Origin: JAIROC01 sp031553535 | GTDB lineage: Bacteria > Bacteroidota > Bacteroidia > Bacteroidales > WCHB1-69 | Assembly: GCA_031553535.1 (NCBI GenBank) | Contig: JAVBLM010000031.1 | Coordinates: 1-64,000 of the forward strand | Direction of reading: 5' to 3' | Length of the DNA: 64,000 nucleotides | Part shown: positions 53,548 to 63,499 of the stretch, piece after piece | How positions within the stretch are numbered: the stretch's first letter is position 1 | Layout of the letters: each line of letters starts with the position of its first letter | Notes under the pieces: generated by a model | Told to the model about the DNA's origin: nothing | The model's database searches: none | The model's input: the letters and a program-made list of their open reading frames with translations, nothing else | Made by a program: the position numbers and the translations under genes

Positions 53548-54050
53548 AGAAAGCAAAGTTATTACTGATATGTTATATTATGTCATTTTGTTTGCTTGCA
53601 TGTACTATAAAGTACTCTGCTATAGGGGTTGATATTCCAGCCGAAGCACAAACAATATGCATTAAACAATTTCAAAACAATGCGTCTTTAGTTAATTTGA
53701 AATTAAGTAATGAGTTAACTACGCAATTAAAAGACCGGTTTCAATCAAATACAAAGTTGTCAATTGTAGATTCAAGAGGGGATTTATATTTAGAAGGTGA
53801 AATAACAAATTATGTTCTTTCTTCAGTTGCTGTAGGAGCGGATATGGCAACAATGAATAGATTGACTATCACAGTTCGCATAAAATACGAGAATCGGTTT
53901 GATGAAGAAAAAGATATAGAAAGGACTTTTTCCAGATATTTGGATTTTGATAGTAAGCAAAGCCTGCAACAAGTAGAAGATGATTTGGTTTATCAGATAT
54001 GTGAGGCTTTAGTTGATGATATATTTACGGCAACAGTAGGAAATTGGTAA
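53544..54050 (+). CDS. lptE: LPS-assembly lipoprotein LptE-like
   Basis: 168 residues. Lipobox LLAC with C20. The mature fold has YSAIGVDIPAEAQTICIKQFQNNA at its start and VRIKYENRFDEEKDIERTFSRYLDF, the LptE pattern found after the sigma-54 activator in Bacteroidota. It plugs the LptD barrel for export of LPS to the outer leaflet. Its start overlaps the preceding stop. Confidence 0.88.
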   Translation: MKKAKLLLICYIMSFCLLACTIKYSAIGVDIPAEAQTICIKQFQNNASLVNLKLSNELTTQLKDRFQSNTKLSIVDSRGDLYLEGEITNYVLSSVAVGADMATMNRLTITVRIKYENRFDEEKDIERTFSRYLDFDSKQSLQQVEDDLVYQICEALVDDIFTATVGNW

Positions 54051-54062
54051 TACAAATTTATT

Positions 54063-54764
54063 ATGAATAAAGAACAATATATAAATTGGATTAAAAATAG
54101 AGCGGATCTTCCCGATATAATGTCAAATACGTCTGAAGTAGAGAAATATCCGTATTGTATGTTATTTCATTTAATGCGATCAATGAAAATAAATACAATA
54201 GATAATAAATCAGTTTTGGCGGTATTACACCCCTCCAGAAAGAGATTACAGACATTACTATTGCAACAAGATGTTGACCAATACAATAAGAAAGAAAATA
54301 CGGTAAAAGACGACAATAGGGAGGAAAAAATAAATATAATAAAAGAAGCTGCTACGGAGTTTCGCGATAAGGAAGACTTAATGGACATTTTACAGAAAAG
54401 ATTAGCGGAATTAAACACCAACTCCGATACAGGGAATGAGGATCAGAATGAGCAAGAGTTTTTATTTGAGCCACAACCAAGTGTTTCTTTGGATGAATTG
54501 GTAGAGAAGTTCAATAAGTTTCCGCCAAAAATATCTTTTAATCCTGTCGATTTTGAGGATGAAAAGAATTATAGAGATTTAGGGAAAAGTAGTGTGTTTG
54601 ATCGATCTAATATTATAAGTGAAACATTAGCAGAACTTTATTGTGTTCAAGGAGCCTATGATAAAGCCCTGAAAATTTATGAAGCCTTGAAGTTAAAATA
54701 TCCGGAAAAAAGTGATACCTTTGCAGAAATAATAAAAAATATTAACGCAAAAAACAATATATAA
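54063..54764 (+). CDS. TPR-like hypothetical protein
   Basis: 233 residues, very acidic and Lys/Glu rich. The last 40 residues form a TPR-type helix pair (ISETLAELYCVQGAYDKALKIYEALKLKYPEKSDTFAEIIKNI). No signal peptide, so cytoplasmic. Its place between lptE and secG is conserved in relatives, but the role is unknown. Confidence 0.8.
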   Translation: MNKEQYINWIKNRADLPDIMSNTSEVEKYPYCMLFHLMRSMKINTIDNKSVLAVLHPSRKRLQTLLLQQDVDQYNKKENTVKDDNREEKINIIKEAATEFRDKEDLMDILQKRLAELNTNSDTGNEDQNEQEFLFEPQPSVSLDELVEKFNKFPPKISFNPVDFEDEKNYRDLGKSSVFDRSNIISETLAELYCVQGAYDKALKIYEALKLKYPEKSDTFAEIIKNINAKNNI

Positions 54765-55129
54765 TGTATACAGTACTGATTGTTTTAATAGTAATTCTAG
54801 CCATATTATTAGGATTGGTGGTTTTAATGCAGAATTCAAAAGGAGGTGGTGTTTCCTCAACCTTTTCGTCATCAAGTCAAATTATGGGTGTTCGGAAAAC
54901 AGCTGACTTTTTAGAAAAAGCAACATGGACATTATCTATATCAATTGTAGTTTTATGTTTTATTTCCAGTTTTTTTGCAAGTTCAGGAGAAAAAGTAATA
55001 GAACAACAGGGAAGTAAAGCGGCTGGTGCACAACAAACAATGACAAATATGCCATTACAAACGCCTGCGGCAGCAGCTCCGGCGGCAGAGGCTCCAATGT
55101 CTTCAGAAATGGAAGATAATGTTGAATAA
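54764..55129 (+). CDS. secG: Preprotein translocase subunit SecG
   Basis: 121 residues. Two membrane helices (about 2-24 and 50-70) with the MQNSKGGGVSSTFSSSSQIMGVRKTADFLEKATW segment between them, the SecG signature. An Ala/Pro-rich tail follows. It assists SecYE in protein export. It overlaps the TPR gene by 1 nt (TAATG) and is followed by a strong terminator. Confidence 0.95.
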   Translation: MYTVLIVLIVILAILLGLVVLMQNSKGGGVSSTFSSSSQIMGVRKTADFLEKATWTLSISIVVLCFISSFFASSGEKVIEQQGSKAAGAQQTMTNMPLQTPAAAAPAAEAPMSSEMEDNVE

Positions 55130-55146
55130 CACATACTTATAGATAT

Positions 55147-55194
55147 AAAAAAGAGATAGCGTTAGTTTTTAATTACTAACGCTATCTCTTTTTT
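55147..55194 (+). terminator. Terminator after secG
   Basis: AAAAAGAGATAGCGTTAGT pairs across an 8-nt loop with ACTAACGCTATCTCTTTTTT. Confidence 0.9.
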
Positions 55195-55334
55195 AGTTAT
55201 TAGCATTTATCAAGTTAGAATACATTAAGAAAAAAAAATTATAAAAAATAAACTTTTCAGGCAACAAATTGTATTTTTAGAGTATCATGTATGTAGAAAA
55301 TAAATTTTGTTTAATCATAAAAAATAATAATATC

Positions 55335-58334
55335 ATGAAAAAGTTGCTTTTGTTAATCGGGTTATTGTTGAGCATTTCTTTCTTTATGCCAACAAAAGTT
55401 CAGGCGCAATGTCCGAATTTAAATTTTACAATGAATAATTTTTCATATTGGCAAGCCTATATGGGAACTTGTGGTAGTGGTGTTAATATAAGTAAAAGCC
55501 AGGCGACTCCAGGTAGACATACTATAATGAATGCTACACAACTTATGTTAACCAATCAATTATATGATGAAGAATGTGTTTCAATTCCGAAAGTTCCAAC
55601 AGGATTTAATTATTCAGCAAGGTTGGGAAATAGTGCAGTTGGTGCAGAAATGGAAGCCTTGGAATATACGATGACCATTGATAGTACAAATTCCTTGTTA
55701 ATATTACATTTTGCCTGGGTTATGGAAGATCCCAGTCATTCTCCTTCTGAACAACCTATGTTTTCCATGACAATAAAAGATAGTTTAGATAGGACATTGA
55801 ATCAGAATGTATATAAATGTAGTTATGTGAATTTTGTTGCTTCCCAAACCTTGGAAGATTTAGCTTGTAAAACCCCAACAAAGCTTGCACGTAACTGGAC
55901 CACTGTTGGTTTCAGTTTAGAGCCAATGATGGGACAGAAAATAAAAATATATTTTGAGACAAGAGATTGTACCCAGTCCGGGCATTATGGTTATGCATAT
56001 ATAGTAGGAGAATGTAGGCCTATGACAATTGACCTAATGTATTGCGATGGACAAACAGCTGCTCGTTTGCGTGCTCCGGATGGTTTTGTATGGTACAAAT
56101 GGACAAGAAGTACACAGTCTTCTTGGGTAAAAGAAGGAACGGGCAGAAATTTTCAAAATATTGTTGTTGACGATCCTAAACCGGATGAAGAATTTAAATG
56201 TCAAGTAACATCGCAGTTGGGTGCTGATTGTTCTGCAACGTTGCGTACTGTAATTGTAAAAACTATGATCGATGCTGATTTTAATTACGGTGTAATGGTC
56301 AATGGCAATGTGGATATATACGGGCACCTCTTTAACAACTGGTATGATACCTGTAATCGAACAGCTACTTTTGTAGATATGTCAACTGTAACAGGTAGTA
56401 AAAAAGAGTCTATCATGTGGGAAGTATTAAAAGGTAGAGGAATTGTTACTACGGCATTCGATTCGTTATTTACTTATACTTTTCCAGATCCTGAAACGGA
56501 TCAGCCGGTTGATTACTTGGTCCGTTTAACTGTATTTGCAGAGAATGGATGTGCAGATACTTCAAAAGGACGAGTAGACCAGCATATTATTATTTATCCT
56601 TCACCAAGGATAAGTATAGATGGTGTTGATCAAATGTGTGCAGGAGATTCAACTTATTTGAAGGCAGTTCCCGTTAGATCAAAATTTACTCATCATGATT
56701 GGAGTTGGGTAGACACCAATGGTATAACCCAAACCGCAACGGGAGATTCTATTCAAATCTATGGGCCTGGAACATACATGCTTTCTTCCTTAGATAGTAA
56801 TGGTTGTTATGCAAAAGATACTCTTGTTGTTACTACTTTAAAACCGCAAATGACACTAGACATAACTAATGTAAATTGTTATGGACAGGCAACCGGTGCT
56901 TTTCAGCATGGGCCTGTAACTGGAGGACAAACACCTTATCAATCGTTTAAGTGGACATTGTTAAATCCGGATGGAAGCCAGTATGTTGATCCGAATGGAA
57001 GTATTGTAGGCTGGAGATATCAAAATCTAATAGCGGGGATTTATACTTTTGAGGCCATTGATGCCAGGGGATGTGCGTTGTATGGTGAAGTGGAAGTCAA
57101 ACAAAATGACTCATTAAGGGTAACCGGGAAGTATACCCCTACAACTTGTGGGGCAGATAACGGAACATTGAAACTTAAAGCAGCAGGGGGAGTTCCTCCA
57201 TATAAGTTTGAAATCAGAAAAGACGACGGGACATTGGTAGCTTCTTCTGATACTGCATCCAATTTAAGCTCCGGAGTATATAAGATGACTGTTACTGATC
57301 ATGTAAACTGTGTAACAACAGATACTATTACCGTATCTGCAACACCAATTCCTTATATGACCGTTTCTAGTAATGTATGGGAGACTTGTGAGAATGAAAA
57401 CGGATCGATTTCGGTATCACCTAAAGATGCACGTTATCCGGTTTCGTTCACATGGGATACAGGTAGGGAACAAGATACTACAAATGTGATCGGTGGCCTT
57501 AAGTCAGGTACATATACTGTGGAAATGACGGATGCTAATGGTTGTGTAGTGGATACAAGTATATTTGTAGATAAATATCCTACACCAACAGTTGTTATTA
57601 CAAAAACTCCGGAAACATGTGGCAGAGGGGATGGAACTATTACACTTACTGTAAATAGCATGTACCCCTCCACACTTAAATATCGTTGGGATGGGCTTAC
57701 AGATACAACATCTTCATTGACAGGCCTCAAAGCAGGAACATATAAAGTGACTATTACGGATTCACTATGTATAGTGTCGAAAACCATAGTAGTGGAACAT
57801 GTAGATGGGCCTGTGGCAAATTTTGAATCGAATGCTTATAATGTAGCAAGTAATACGATCTTTACGTTAACAGATGTATCACAGGGAACTGTTAATACCT
57901 GGAACTGGGATATGGGAGACGGAAATAGTCAAACGGGCAAAATTGTTTATTACACCTATGAGAAATCGGGAGATTATAATGTATCTTTAGTCGTAATAGA
58001 TGTAAATGGATGTATAGATTCAATTTCGAAAATAATTCATGTTTACGATGAATTGAATGTATTTGTTCCTAATATGTTTACTCCTAATGGGGATGGGCTT
58101 AATGATACATGGAAACCGGTAATGTCCGAATACTCAAAGGAAGGATATCAACTGTCTGTTTTTGATCGTTGGGGACAACGGATATTCCATACAACCAATA
58201 CGGAAGACGAATGGAATGGAATGGTAAATGGAAAATATGTCGCTTCTAATTCAATATATTCTTACCGGGTTATAGTCCGGGACTTTACTGGTCAGGAATA
58301 TGAATTTGTTGGACAAGTAACAGTTATTCGATAG
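55335..58334 (+). CDS. T9SS type-B secreted protein with SprB and PKD repeats
   Basis: Starting at MKKLLLLIG gives 999 residues with a signal peptide ending VQAQ. The N-terminal 250 residues are not recognised. SprB-type repeats (about 505-820) start TLDITNVNCYGQATGA and VTGKYTPTTCGADNGTLKL, with GSIS...YTV.TDANGC motifs. A PKD domain follows (about 835-905: WNWDMGDGNSQTGKIVYYTYEKSGDYNVSL). The type-B sorting domain (VPNMFTPNGDGLNDTWKP ... VFDRWGQRIF) ends the protein. It should be exported by the type IX system to the surface, possibly for adhesion or motility. Confidence 0.9.
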   Translation: MKKLLLLIGLLLSISFFMPTKVQAQCPNLNFTMNNFSYWQAYMGTCGSGVNISKSQATPGRHTIMNATQLMLTNQLYDEECVSIPKVPTGFNYSARLGNSAVGAEMEALEYTMTIDSTNSLLILHFAWVMEDPSHSPSEQPMFSMTIKDSLDRTLNQNVYKCSYVNFVASQTLEDLACKTPTKLARNWTTVGFSLEPMMGQKIKIYFETRDCTQSGHYGYAYIVGECRPMTIDLMYCDGQTAARLRAPDGFVWYKWTRSTQSSWVKEGTGRNFQNIVVDDPKPDEEFKCQVTSQLGADCSATLRTVIVKTMIDADFNYGVMVNGNVDIYGHLFNNWYDTCNRTATFVDMSTVTGSKKESIMWEVLKGRGIVTTAFDSLFTYTFPDPETDQPVDYLVRLTVFAENGCADTSKGRVDQHIIIYPSPRISIDGVDQMCAGDSTYLKAVPVRSKFTHHDWSWVDTNGITQTATGDSIQIYGPGTYMLSSLDSNGCYAKDTLVVTTLKPQMTLDITNVNCYGQATGAFQHGPVTGGQTPYQSFKWTLLNPDGSQYVDPNGSIVGWRYQNLIAGIYTFEAIDARGCALYGEVEVKQNDSLRVTGKYTPTTCGADNGTLKLKAAGGVPPYKFEIRKDDGTLVASSDTASNLSSGVYKMTVTDHVNCVTTDTITVSATPIPYMTVSSNVWETCENENGSISVSPKDARYPVSFTWDTGREQDTTNVIGGLKSGTYTVEMTDANGCVVDTSIFVDKYPTPTVVITKTPETCGRGDGTITLTVNSMYPSTLKYRWDGLTDTTSSLTGLKAGTYKVTITDSLCIVSKTIVVEHVDGPVANFESNAYNVASNTIFTLTDVSQGTVNTWNWDMGDGNSQTGKIVYYTYEKSGDYNVSLVVIDVNGCIDSISKIIHVYDELNVFVPNMFTPNGDGLNDTWKPVMSEYSKEGYQLSVFDRWGQRIFHTTNTEDEWNGMVNGKYVASNSIYSYRVIVRDFTGQEYEFVGQVTVIR

Positions 58335-58351
58335 AGTATGAGATAACTTTA

Positions 58352-58387
58352 CAAAGAGATTACACAGAATTCTGTGTAATCTCTTTG
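58352..58387 (+). terminator. Terminator after the SprB/PKD gene
   Basis: A perfect 18-bp palindromic stem centred on ACAGAATTCTGT, from CAAAGAGATTAC to GTAATCTCTTTG, then a T-run. Confidence 0.9.
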
Positions 58388-58429
58388 TTTTTTACTGAAA
58401 ACTAATCAATAATAATAAAGAATAAGTAT

Positions 58430-58870
58430 ATGGGCAAAATACGTATTACGAAATTATTTAGCTTTGAAATGGCTCATGCTTTAGAAGGATATGATGGGTC
58501 ATGTCAGAATATTCATGGGCATTCATATAAGTTAAGAGTAACCGTTATCGGAACGCCCGTTTGTGATTCACAATCACCGAAAGATGGAATGTTAATAGAT
58601 TTTTCTGACTTAAAGCGTATAGTAGAACAATCTATTATAAATAAATATGATCATGCATTGGTCTTAAATAAGGCTACAGAGGCGGCAACAATAGATGTAT
58701 TGCAAAATCATTATAATAAAATAATAACAGTGGATTACCAGCCAACAAGTGAACAAATGTTATTGGAATTTGCCAGTGTATTACAAACGGTTCTCCCATC
58801 AGATATAAATTTATATAGTCTCCGATTGAATGAAACTGATACTTCGTATGCTGAATGGTTCGTGGAATAA
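58430..58870 (+). CDS. queD: 6-carboxytetrahydropterin synthase (QueD/PTPS family)
   Basis: 146 residues. Zinc ligands H16, H29 and H31 in EMAHALEGYDGSCQNIHGHSY; C25 is the catalytic Cys; DHALVLN holds the catalytic His. It converts dihydroneopterin triphosphate to 6-carboxytetrahydropterin in queuosine (7-deazaguanine) synthesis. Convergent with folC. Confidence 0.92.
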   Translation: MGKIRITKLFSFEMAHALEGYDGSCQNIHGHSYKLRVTVIGTPVCDSQSPKDGMLIDFSDLKRIVEQSIINKYDHALVLNKATEAATIDVLQNHYNKIITVDYQPTSEQMLLEFASVLQTVLPSDINLYSLRLNETDTSYAEWFVE

Positions 58871-58918
58871 AGGATAGAACGGATAAAATAGCTGAATAGG
58901 ATAAATTCGTAGAAGTAC

Positions 58919-60211
58919 TTATACTACTTCTGCCACAGTGAAATTACTTCCTCCGACGAAAACCAGATCCTTTTCTTTTGCTGCTCGTTTTGCAGCTGAA
59001 TAAGCTCTTTTGACAGAACGGTAAAGGTTGCCTTTTAATCCGAATTGTTGTGCGGTATCTTTAAGTTCAGATGCATTCAATCCTCTTGGTATGTTTGCCT
59101 TGCAGAAATAATACATTGCATTTTTGGGTAGAATGGAAAGTATGTTTGTAATATCTTTATCATTTACCATACTTAAGACAAAATGCAGACTTTCATAAGG
59201 AACTTCGGATAGTTGCTCGATCACATAATTAATTCCTGCCAGATTATGGCCAGTATCAGCAATACAAAGCGGATGTTGTTGTAATACCTGCCATCTTCCC
59301 ATTAGTCCGGTATTTATGATACAGTTCTTTATCCCATTTTTGATGCTCCTCTCAGGCAATTTTGCTTTCCCTATAATTTGACATGCCGCAAGAATTGTTT
59401 TAAAATTGTTTACTTGGTAAGAGCCCGCTAATGGCGATATATATTTTCGTGGATGAGTATTATTATTTGATGTTGCATTAAAGTGCATATAGAATCCATT
59501 CCGGGTTAAAACGACCTTTTCTTTTTGGATTTGAAATAATTGATCTGCAAAAGTAATAGGAGCATTTCTTTCTTTTGCTATTTGCATAAAAATAGGAGCT
59601 GTTTCGGGTTGAATTTCTCCGATTATTACAGGTATATTTTCCTTGATGATTCCTCCTTTTTCGCGGGCAATATCTTCAAGCGTGTTGCCAAGAAATTGGG
59701 TATGATCATAGCTGATATTCGTAATTATACTTAACTGTGGTGTAATTATATTGGTAGAATCCAACCGCCCTCCCATGCCAACTTCAATAATGGCAATATC
59801 CACCTGCTTTTGTGCAAAATAGGAGAATGCCATCGCAACCGTCATTTCAAAGAAAGAAGGGTGGATTTTTTCAAAGAAATCTTTATTCTTTTGTGTAAAA
59901 TCGATTACATATTGACGAGGTATTTTTTTCCCATTAATACGGATACGTTCTCTGAAATCTTTTAAATGCGGTGACGTATATAATCCTGTCTTAAAACCCG
60001 CTTCTTGGTATATAGAGGCCAAGTTATGGGATACTGATCCTTTTCCGTTTGTTCCGGCAATATGTATTGACTTGAATTTTGTTTGAGGATGATCCAGATG
60101 TTCCATTAACGCAATTGTGTTATTTAGATTCGCTTTATATGCGGCTCCACCTATGCGTTGATAAATAGGTAAACTATTATATAAATAGTTAATACATTCT
60201 GAATAATTCAT
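58919..60211 (-). CDS. folC: Folylpolyglutamate/dihydrofolate synthase
   Basis: 430 residues. P-loop GTNGKGS at 53-59, the Mur-ligase-type central fold with AIIEVGMGGRLDSTN and SYDHTQFLG, and a C-terminal domain with LCIADTGHNLAGINYV. It adds glutamate to folates and makes dihydrofolate from dihydropteroate. Last gene of the exbB-exbD-tonB-folC unit, 14 bp after tonB. Confidence 0.95.
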   Translation of the reverse strand: MNYSECINYLYNSLPIYQRIGGAAYKANLNNTIALMEHLDHPQTKFKSIHIAGTNGKGSVSHNLASIYQEAGFKTGLYTSPHLKDFRERIRINGKKIPRQYVIDFTQKNKDFFEKIHPSFFEMTVAMAFSYFAQKQVDIAIIEVGMGGRLDSTNIITPQLSIITNISYDHTQFLGNTLEDIAREKGGIIKENIPVIIGEIQPETAPIFMQIAKERNAPITFADQLFQIQKEKVVLTRNGFYMHFNATSNNNTHPRKYISPLAGSYQVNNFKTILAACQIIGKAKLPERSIKNGIKNCIINTGLMGRWQVLQQHPLCIADTGHNLAGINYVIEQLSEVPYESLHFVLSMVNDKDITNILSILPKNAMYYFCKANIPRGLNASELKDTAQQFGLKGNLYRSVKRAYSAAKRAAKEKDLVFVGGSNFTVAEVV

Positions 60212-60225
60212 GGAAAAATATAAGA

Positions 60226-61059
60226 TTATTGTAGCACAAACCGGTAAGTGATAACCCCTTTTTCTTCGACCTGTGCATCGGCTTTTGCCTTAAATTTGGA
60301 ACGCATAGCCGCTTTTTCGCACTCTTCCCATATTTGAAGATCATTGATTGTGGTACCTTTACCACCGGCTTTTGCGTGTACAACATTACCGTCCCTGTCT
60401 GCCCGGAAATCCACTTTAACAACCCCTTCCAAATTGTTTTTTGCATTAGGGAATTCTTTCTTAACAACACCACGACCATCTAAATAGAAATCCCCAATGC
60501 CACTTCCCGAACCGGCGCCGCTACCGCTACCGGAACCTGATCCTGAACCACTTCCGGTTCCGGAACCAAAACCTATGCCTGTGCCGGATCCCGATCCACC
60601 ACCAGTCCCGGAACCGGAACCACTGCCAGTTTCGTTACCTTGAGAAGCACTACGCCTAAACAAAGCATTGGGGTTTACCGTTGGTGTTTCGCTTACTTGT
60701 GGTTGGGATTCTGTTTGTGTAGGTTGTTGCCTTGGCTGATTGGTTACAGGTTGTCTTGTTGCATTCAATGCTACAGATTCTTCAATATCTTGAGTTGCTA
60801 TATTCTCTCTGGCACTGGGTGAAGATGGAGTTATTACATTAACCGTATTCGGTGATTGGGAATTTGAGCCTCCACCACCGCCTCCACCGCCGCCGCTCAT
60901 GTCTACTTCTATACCGTATTCCGGGGGTGGGGGGACTTGATAGGTTAAGCCCATGAAAATAAAGCATATTAATAATAATCCATGGAAAACCACAGTTGCT
61001 ATCACTGCGATCAATTTGCGTTTCTTTTCCTGTCCGTTATCTAAAGCAATATCGTTCAT
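60226..61059 (-). CDS. tonB: Energy transducer TonB
   Basis: 277 residues. One membrane helix (about 15-37: IAVIATVVFHGLLLICFIFMGL) follows a short basic N-terminus. The periplasmic linker is Gly/Ser-rich, with about 50 residues of (GS)n-type repeat in place of the usual Pro/Lys-rich rod. The C-terminal domain (EGVVKVDFRADRDGNVVHA ... WEECEKAAMRSKF) is the TonB fold. It carries proton-motive energy from ExbB-ExbD to outer-membrane receptors. Preceded by exbD with a 6-bp gap. Confidence 0.92.
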   Translation of the reverse strand: MNDIALDNGQEKKRKLIAVIATVVFHGLLLICFIFMGLTYQVPPPPEYGIEVDMSGGGGGGGGGSNSQSPNTVNVITPSSPSARENIATQDIEESVALNATRQPVTNQPRQQPTQTESQPQVSETPTVNPNALFRRSASQGNETGSGSGSGTGGGSGSGTGIGFGSGTGSGSGSGSGSGSGAGSGSGIGDFYLDGRGVVKKEFPNAKNNLEGVVKVDFRADRDGNVVHAKAGGKGTTINDLQIWEECEKAAMRSKFKAKADAQVEEKGVITYRFVLQ

Positions 61060-61065
61060 ACCGGT

Positions 61066-61497
61066 TTATTCTTTTTTGGGAGCTGTAGCTAATATTACTT
61101 TGTGTTGTCGATTTTGAACTTCGTTAATTTCATTGACCGCGTCTATAACATATACCACGTTTTGTATAGGTACACTTTTATCGGCACGCACTACTACAGC
61201 GGCATCTATTGCGTCCTGAGACAGTCTTTCTGCAATCGCATTTCCCAGATTGTTTTCTTCTATCGCCATTAAGTCTTTTCCCTGCAATATCGAATAATCC
61301 AGGTTTTCATCTATATAGACTTCAAAGTTACGTTTTGTTGCCGTTTTACTTGAACTATTGGGAAGTAACAATTTAATAGCATTGGGACTTACCATAGTAG
61401 AGGTGATCATGAAAAAGATGAGCAATAAAAACACAAGGTCAGCTTGCGTTGTCGTGTTAAACTCAACATTGTTTTTAAATCTCGATTGTATAGCCAT
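61066..61497 (-). CDS. exbD: ExbD/TolR-type biopolymer transport protein
   Basis: 143 residues. A single helix carries the proton-path Asp D20 (TTQADLVFLLLIFFM). The periplasmic part has VYIDENLDYSILQG and a C-terminal V.YVID.VNE helix. It works with ExbB to energise TonB. 22 bp after exbB. Confidence 0.93.
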   Translation of the reverse strand: MAIQSRFKNNVEFNTTTQADLVFLLLIFFMITSTMVSPNAIKLLLPNSSSKTATKRNFEVYIDENLDYSILQGKDLMAIEENNLGNAIAERLSQDAIDAAVVVRADKSVPIQNVVYVIDAVNEINEVQNRQHKVILATAPKKE

Positions 61498-61519
61498 ACT
61501 ATCTCGGGTTTTAAATGGG

Positions 61520-62209
61520 TTAATTTGCCGGTTCGTGCAACAGATCCATAAATTCGGATGAGCGCATTTCCAGTAAAAGAATTACCTTGCTTATTTTGGA
61601 TATAAGTACGTTGTAACAAACATAGCCTATAATCCCTACTACCAACCCGCTTACGGTGGTTATCAGTGCCGTATAAATTCCACTCGCCAGATCTGTGATC
61701 TCCAGATTATTTCCTGAGTTTGCCATATCATGAAAAGCAATGATCATTCCGATTACTGTTCCCAAGAAACCAAGCATCGGTGCAATGCTGGCCATGGTAG
61801 TAATATAGCCTATTCCTTTTTCCAACCGGGCTACTTCCATTTGGCCTACATTGCTGATCGTTTCATTGATATCATTTAACGGTTTTCCCAAACGGGATAG
61901 ACCTTTTTCAACCATACGGGCAATAGGGGTATTTGTTGCTTTACAAAGAGCTACAGCGGAATCCAACCGATTATGGTGAATAAAATCACGAATGTTATTC
62001 ATGAAATTTACGTCTTCTTTACCTGCTTTATTTATAGCCAGATATCTGTCAACAAAAATATAGATAATAATAACTGACATGATTAATAAAGGAATGGTTA
62101 TATAGATACTTCCTCTATCGAATAAAAGAGACAAAATATTTAATTTTTCCTCATGAGGAACGATAACTTCTGCTACTGCTTCTGCTTGTAAAAGAATTGT
62201 TTGTAACAT
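61520..62209 (-). CDS. exbB: ExbB/TolQ/MotA-family proton channel protein
   Basis: 229 residues with three helices (about 33-52, 135-160, 175-200). The cytoplasmic loop and GIGYITTMASIAPMLGFLGTVIGMIIAFHDMA hold the MotA/TolQ/ExbB signature. It forms the channel with ExbD. First gene of the unit, with a TATCTTTG box upstream. Confidence 0.93.
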   Translation of the reverse strand: MLQTILLQAEAVAEVIVPHEEKLNILSLLFDRGSIYITIPLLIMSVIIIYIFVDRYLAINKAGKEDVNFMNNIRDFIHHNRLDSAVALCKATNTPIARMVEKGLSRLGKPLNDINETISNVGQMEVARLEKGIGYITTMASIAPMLGFLGTVIGMIIAFHDMANSGNNLEITDLASGIYTALITTVSGLVVGIIGYVCYNVLISKISKVILLLEMRSSEFMDLLHEPAN

Positions 62210-62236
62210 ATTAATTTAAAGTTTAAGTAATAAATA

Positions 62237-62244
62237 CAAAGATA
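62237..62244 (-). promoter_or_regulatory. -7 box for exbB-exbD-tonB-folC
   Basis: TATCTTTG on the minus strand, 28 bp before the exbB ATG. Confidence 0.7.
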
Positions 62245-62604
62245 GATGTGTGTTTGGTGAGTATAATATCTTTCTATGATTATTTATGAACATTCTCTTG
62301 TTGAATTCTATAACCGAACGAATCTGAATTTTATTGCTTGTTTTTCACCCTTACGAATAAGTAGCGAAGCCATACCAGTAAGTTTAATTGTAAATTATGG
62401 AAAGAAAGTGAATGAGTGAACAAGTAAACAAGATAATAAGTAACTTCTATAAAGTACTATGAAAAGAACAATATTAGCGGAAAATATTCCTGAAAGTACG
62501 CTGCCGGTTTCCGGATCACTTTCGGGAACTTCCGGCGTTCATTTTATGGGACAATATCCCCCACAGGGGAAAATATAAATAGTAATCATTCGATTTTATA
62601 AACC
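62245..62604. other. Non-coding gap
   Basis: No gene seen. TTTCCGGATC...GAACTTCCGGCG at about 62505-62535 is a weak dyad and not part of the 42-bp family. Confidence 0.4.
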
Positions 62605-62917
62605 ATGAAAATTAAATCTATTGATAATCCCAGTTTATGTAACGATGAACATTTCCAGTTTCACACCGAAGTAAAAGATTTAGTTAATCTATCGATTGCC
62701 GAAATATTGAAAATCGCGATACCATTCCAAGAGATCTTTTCCCTGTTTTCAAAAGGAAGATGAATGTTTAACGTTGACCCTCAAAAACTATTTTATTCAA
62801 ATGCTGGTAGTGATGGATGCAGTACCGGAACGTATTGAACTTGGTTTCGTCGAAGTGATCAAAGCTCGTATTTATCATCCGGAACCGGAAGTAGTTATTG
62901 TAATAAAAATGGTGTAG
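62605..62917 (+). pseudogene. Frameshifted remnant of a DUF6261-like gene
   Basis: The first frame reads MKIKSIDNPSLCNDEHFQFH then TEVKDLVN..., typical of the start of the DUF6261-like family of Bacteroidota, and stops at 62761. A second frame continues as FQKEDECL...NYFIQMLVVMDAVPERIELGFVEVIKARIYHPEPEVV to a stop at 62917. The intact relatives are longer than 200 residues, so there is also an internal deletion. Confidence 0.6.
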
Positions 62918-63094
62918 CTTAATATGGAAACATTCTACAATTCTACAATAATTTATTTATATTGAATTATTTTGATTTTACTTTAATTTATTGTCAATAA
63001 AACAAATGGATTAATTTTGGTTTGCATGGCACATGAATTGAATTAATTTTTATTAGAAAAACATTAGTTTTATTAACAATAAAAATTATTTATT

Positions 63095-63424
63095 ATGAAA
63101 CGTATTATTTTGTCAGTCGCAATGGTTACAGGAATTTGTTTTTTCTGCAATGCGCAAACGCAACAAGCTACTCAAGCTGCAAACAAAACGGAAGTACAGT
63201 CCACCGTAGTGCAATCGAAAAATGATGGCTTCAAAGAGGTGAAAATGGAAAACCTAAATCCAAAAGTTCAAGAAGCAATCAATAAAAATTACGCTACTTT
63301 AAAAGTGAAATCCCTTGCTTATAATGCAGAGAAAAAATTGACTAAAGTAACATTTGTTTCTACTTCTGCAAATCAACCTGAAAAGATCGTTATTCTTAAC
63401 GAAGAAGGAAAAGAACAAAAATAA
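63095..63424 (+). CDS. Small secreted PepSY-like protein
   Basis: 109 residues with a signal peptide ending CNAQ (about 1-21). A Gln/Thr/Ala-rich linker precedes a 60-residue domain (FKEVKMENLNPKVQEAINKNYATLKVKSLAYNAEKKLTKVTFVS) with one helix and strands, as in the small periplasmic proteins with PepSY/beta-lactamase-inhibitor-like folds. Function unknown. A strong terminator follows. Confidence 0.75.
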   Translation: MKRIILSVAMVTGICFFCNAQTQQATQAANKTEVQSTVVQSKNDGFKEVKMENLNPKVQEAINKNYATLKVKSLAYNAEKKLTKVTFVSTSANQPEKIVILNEEGKEQK

Positions 63425-63457
63425 TAGACAAAGTTCACTTGAGTAAAATTGATTGAT

Positions 63458-63493
63458 AGCCGGAACAATCTTTTGTATTGTTCCGGCTTTTTC
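63458..63493 (+). terminator. Terminator after the PepSY-like gene
   Basis: AGCCGGAACAAT pairs with ATTGTTCCGGCT across a 7-nt loop, followed by TTTTTC. Confidence 0.9.
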
Positions 63494-63499
63494 TATGAA

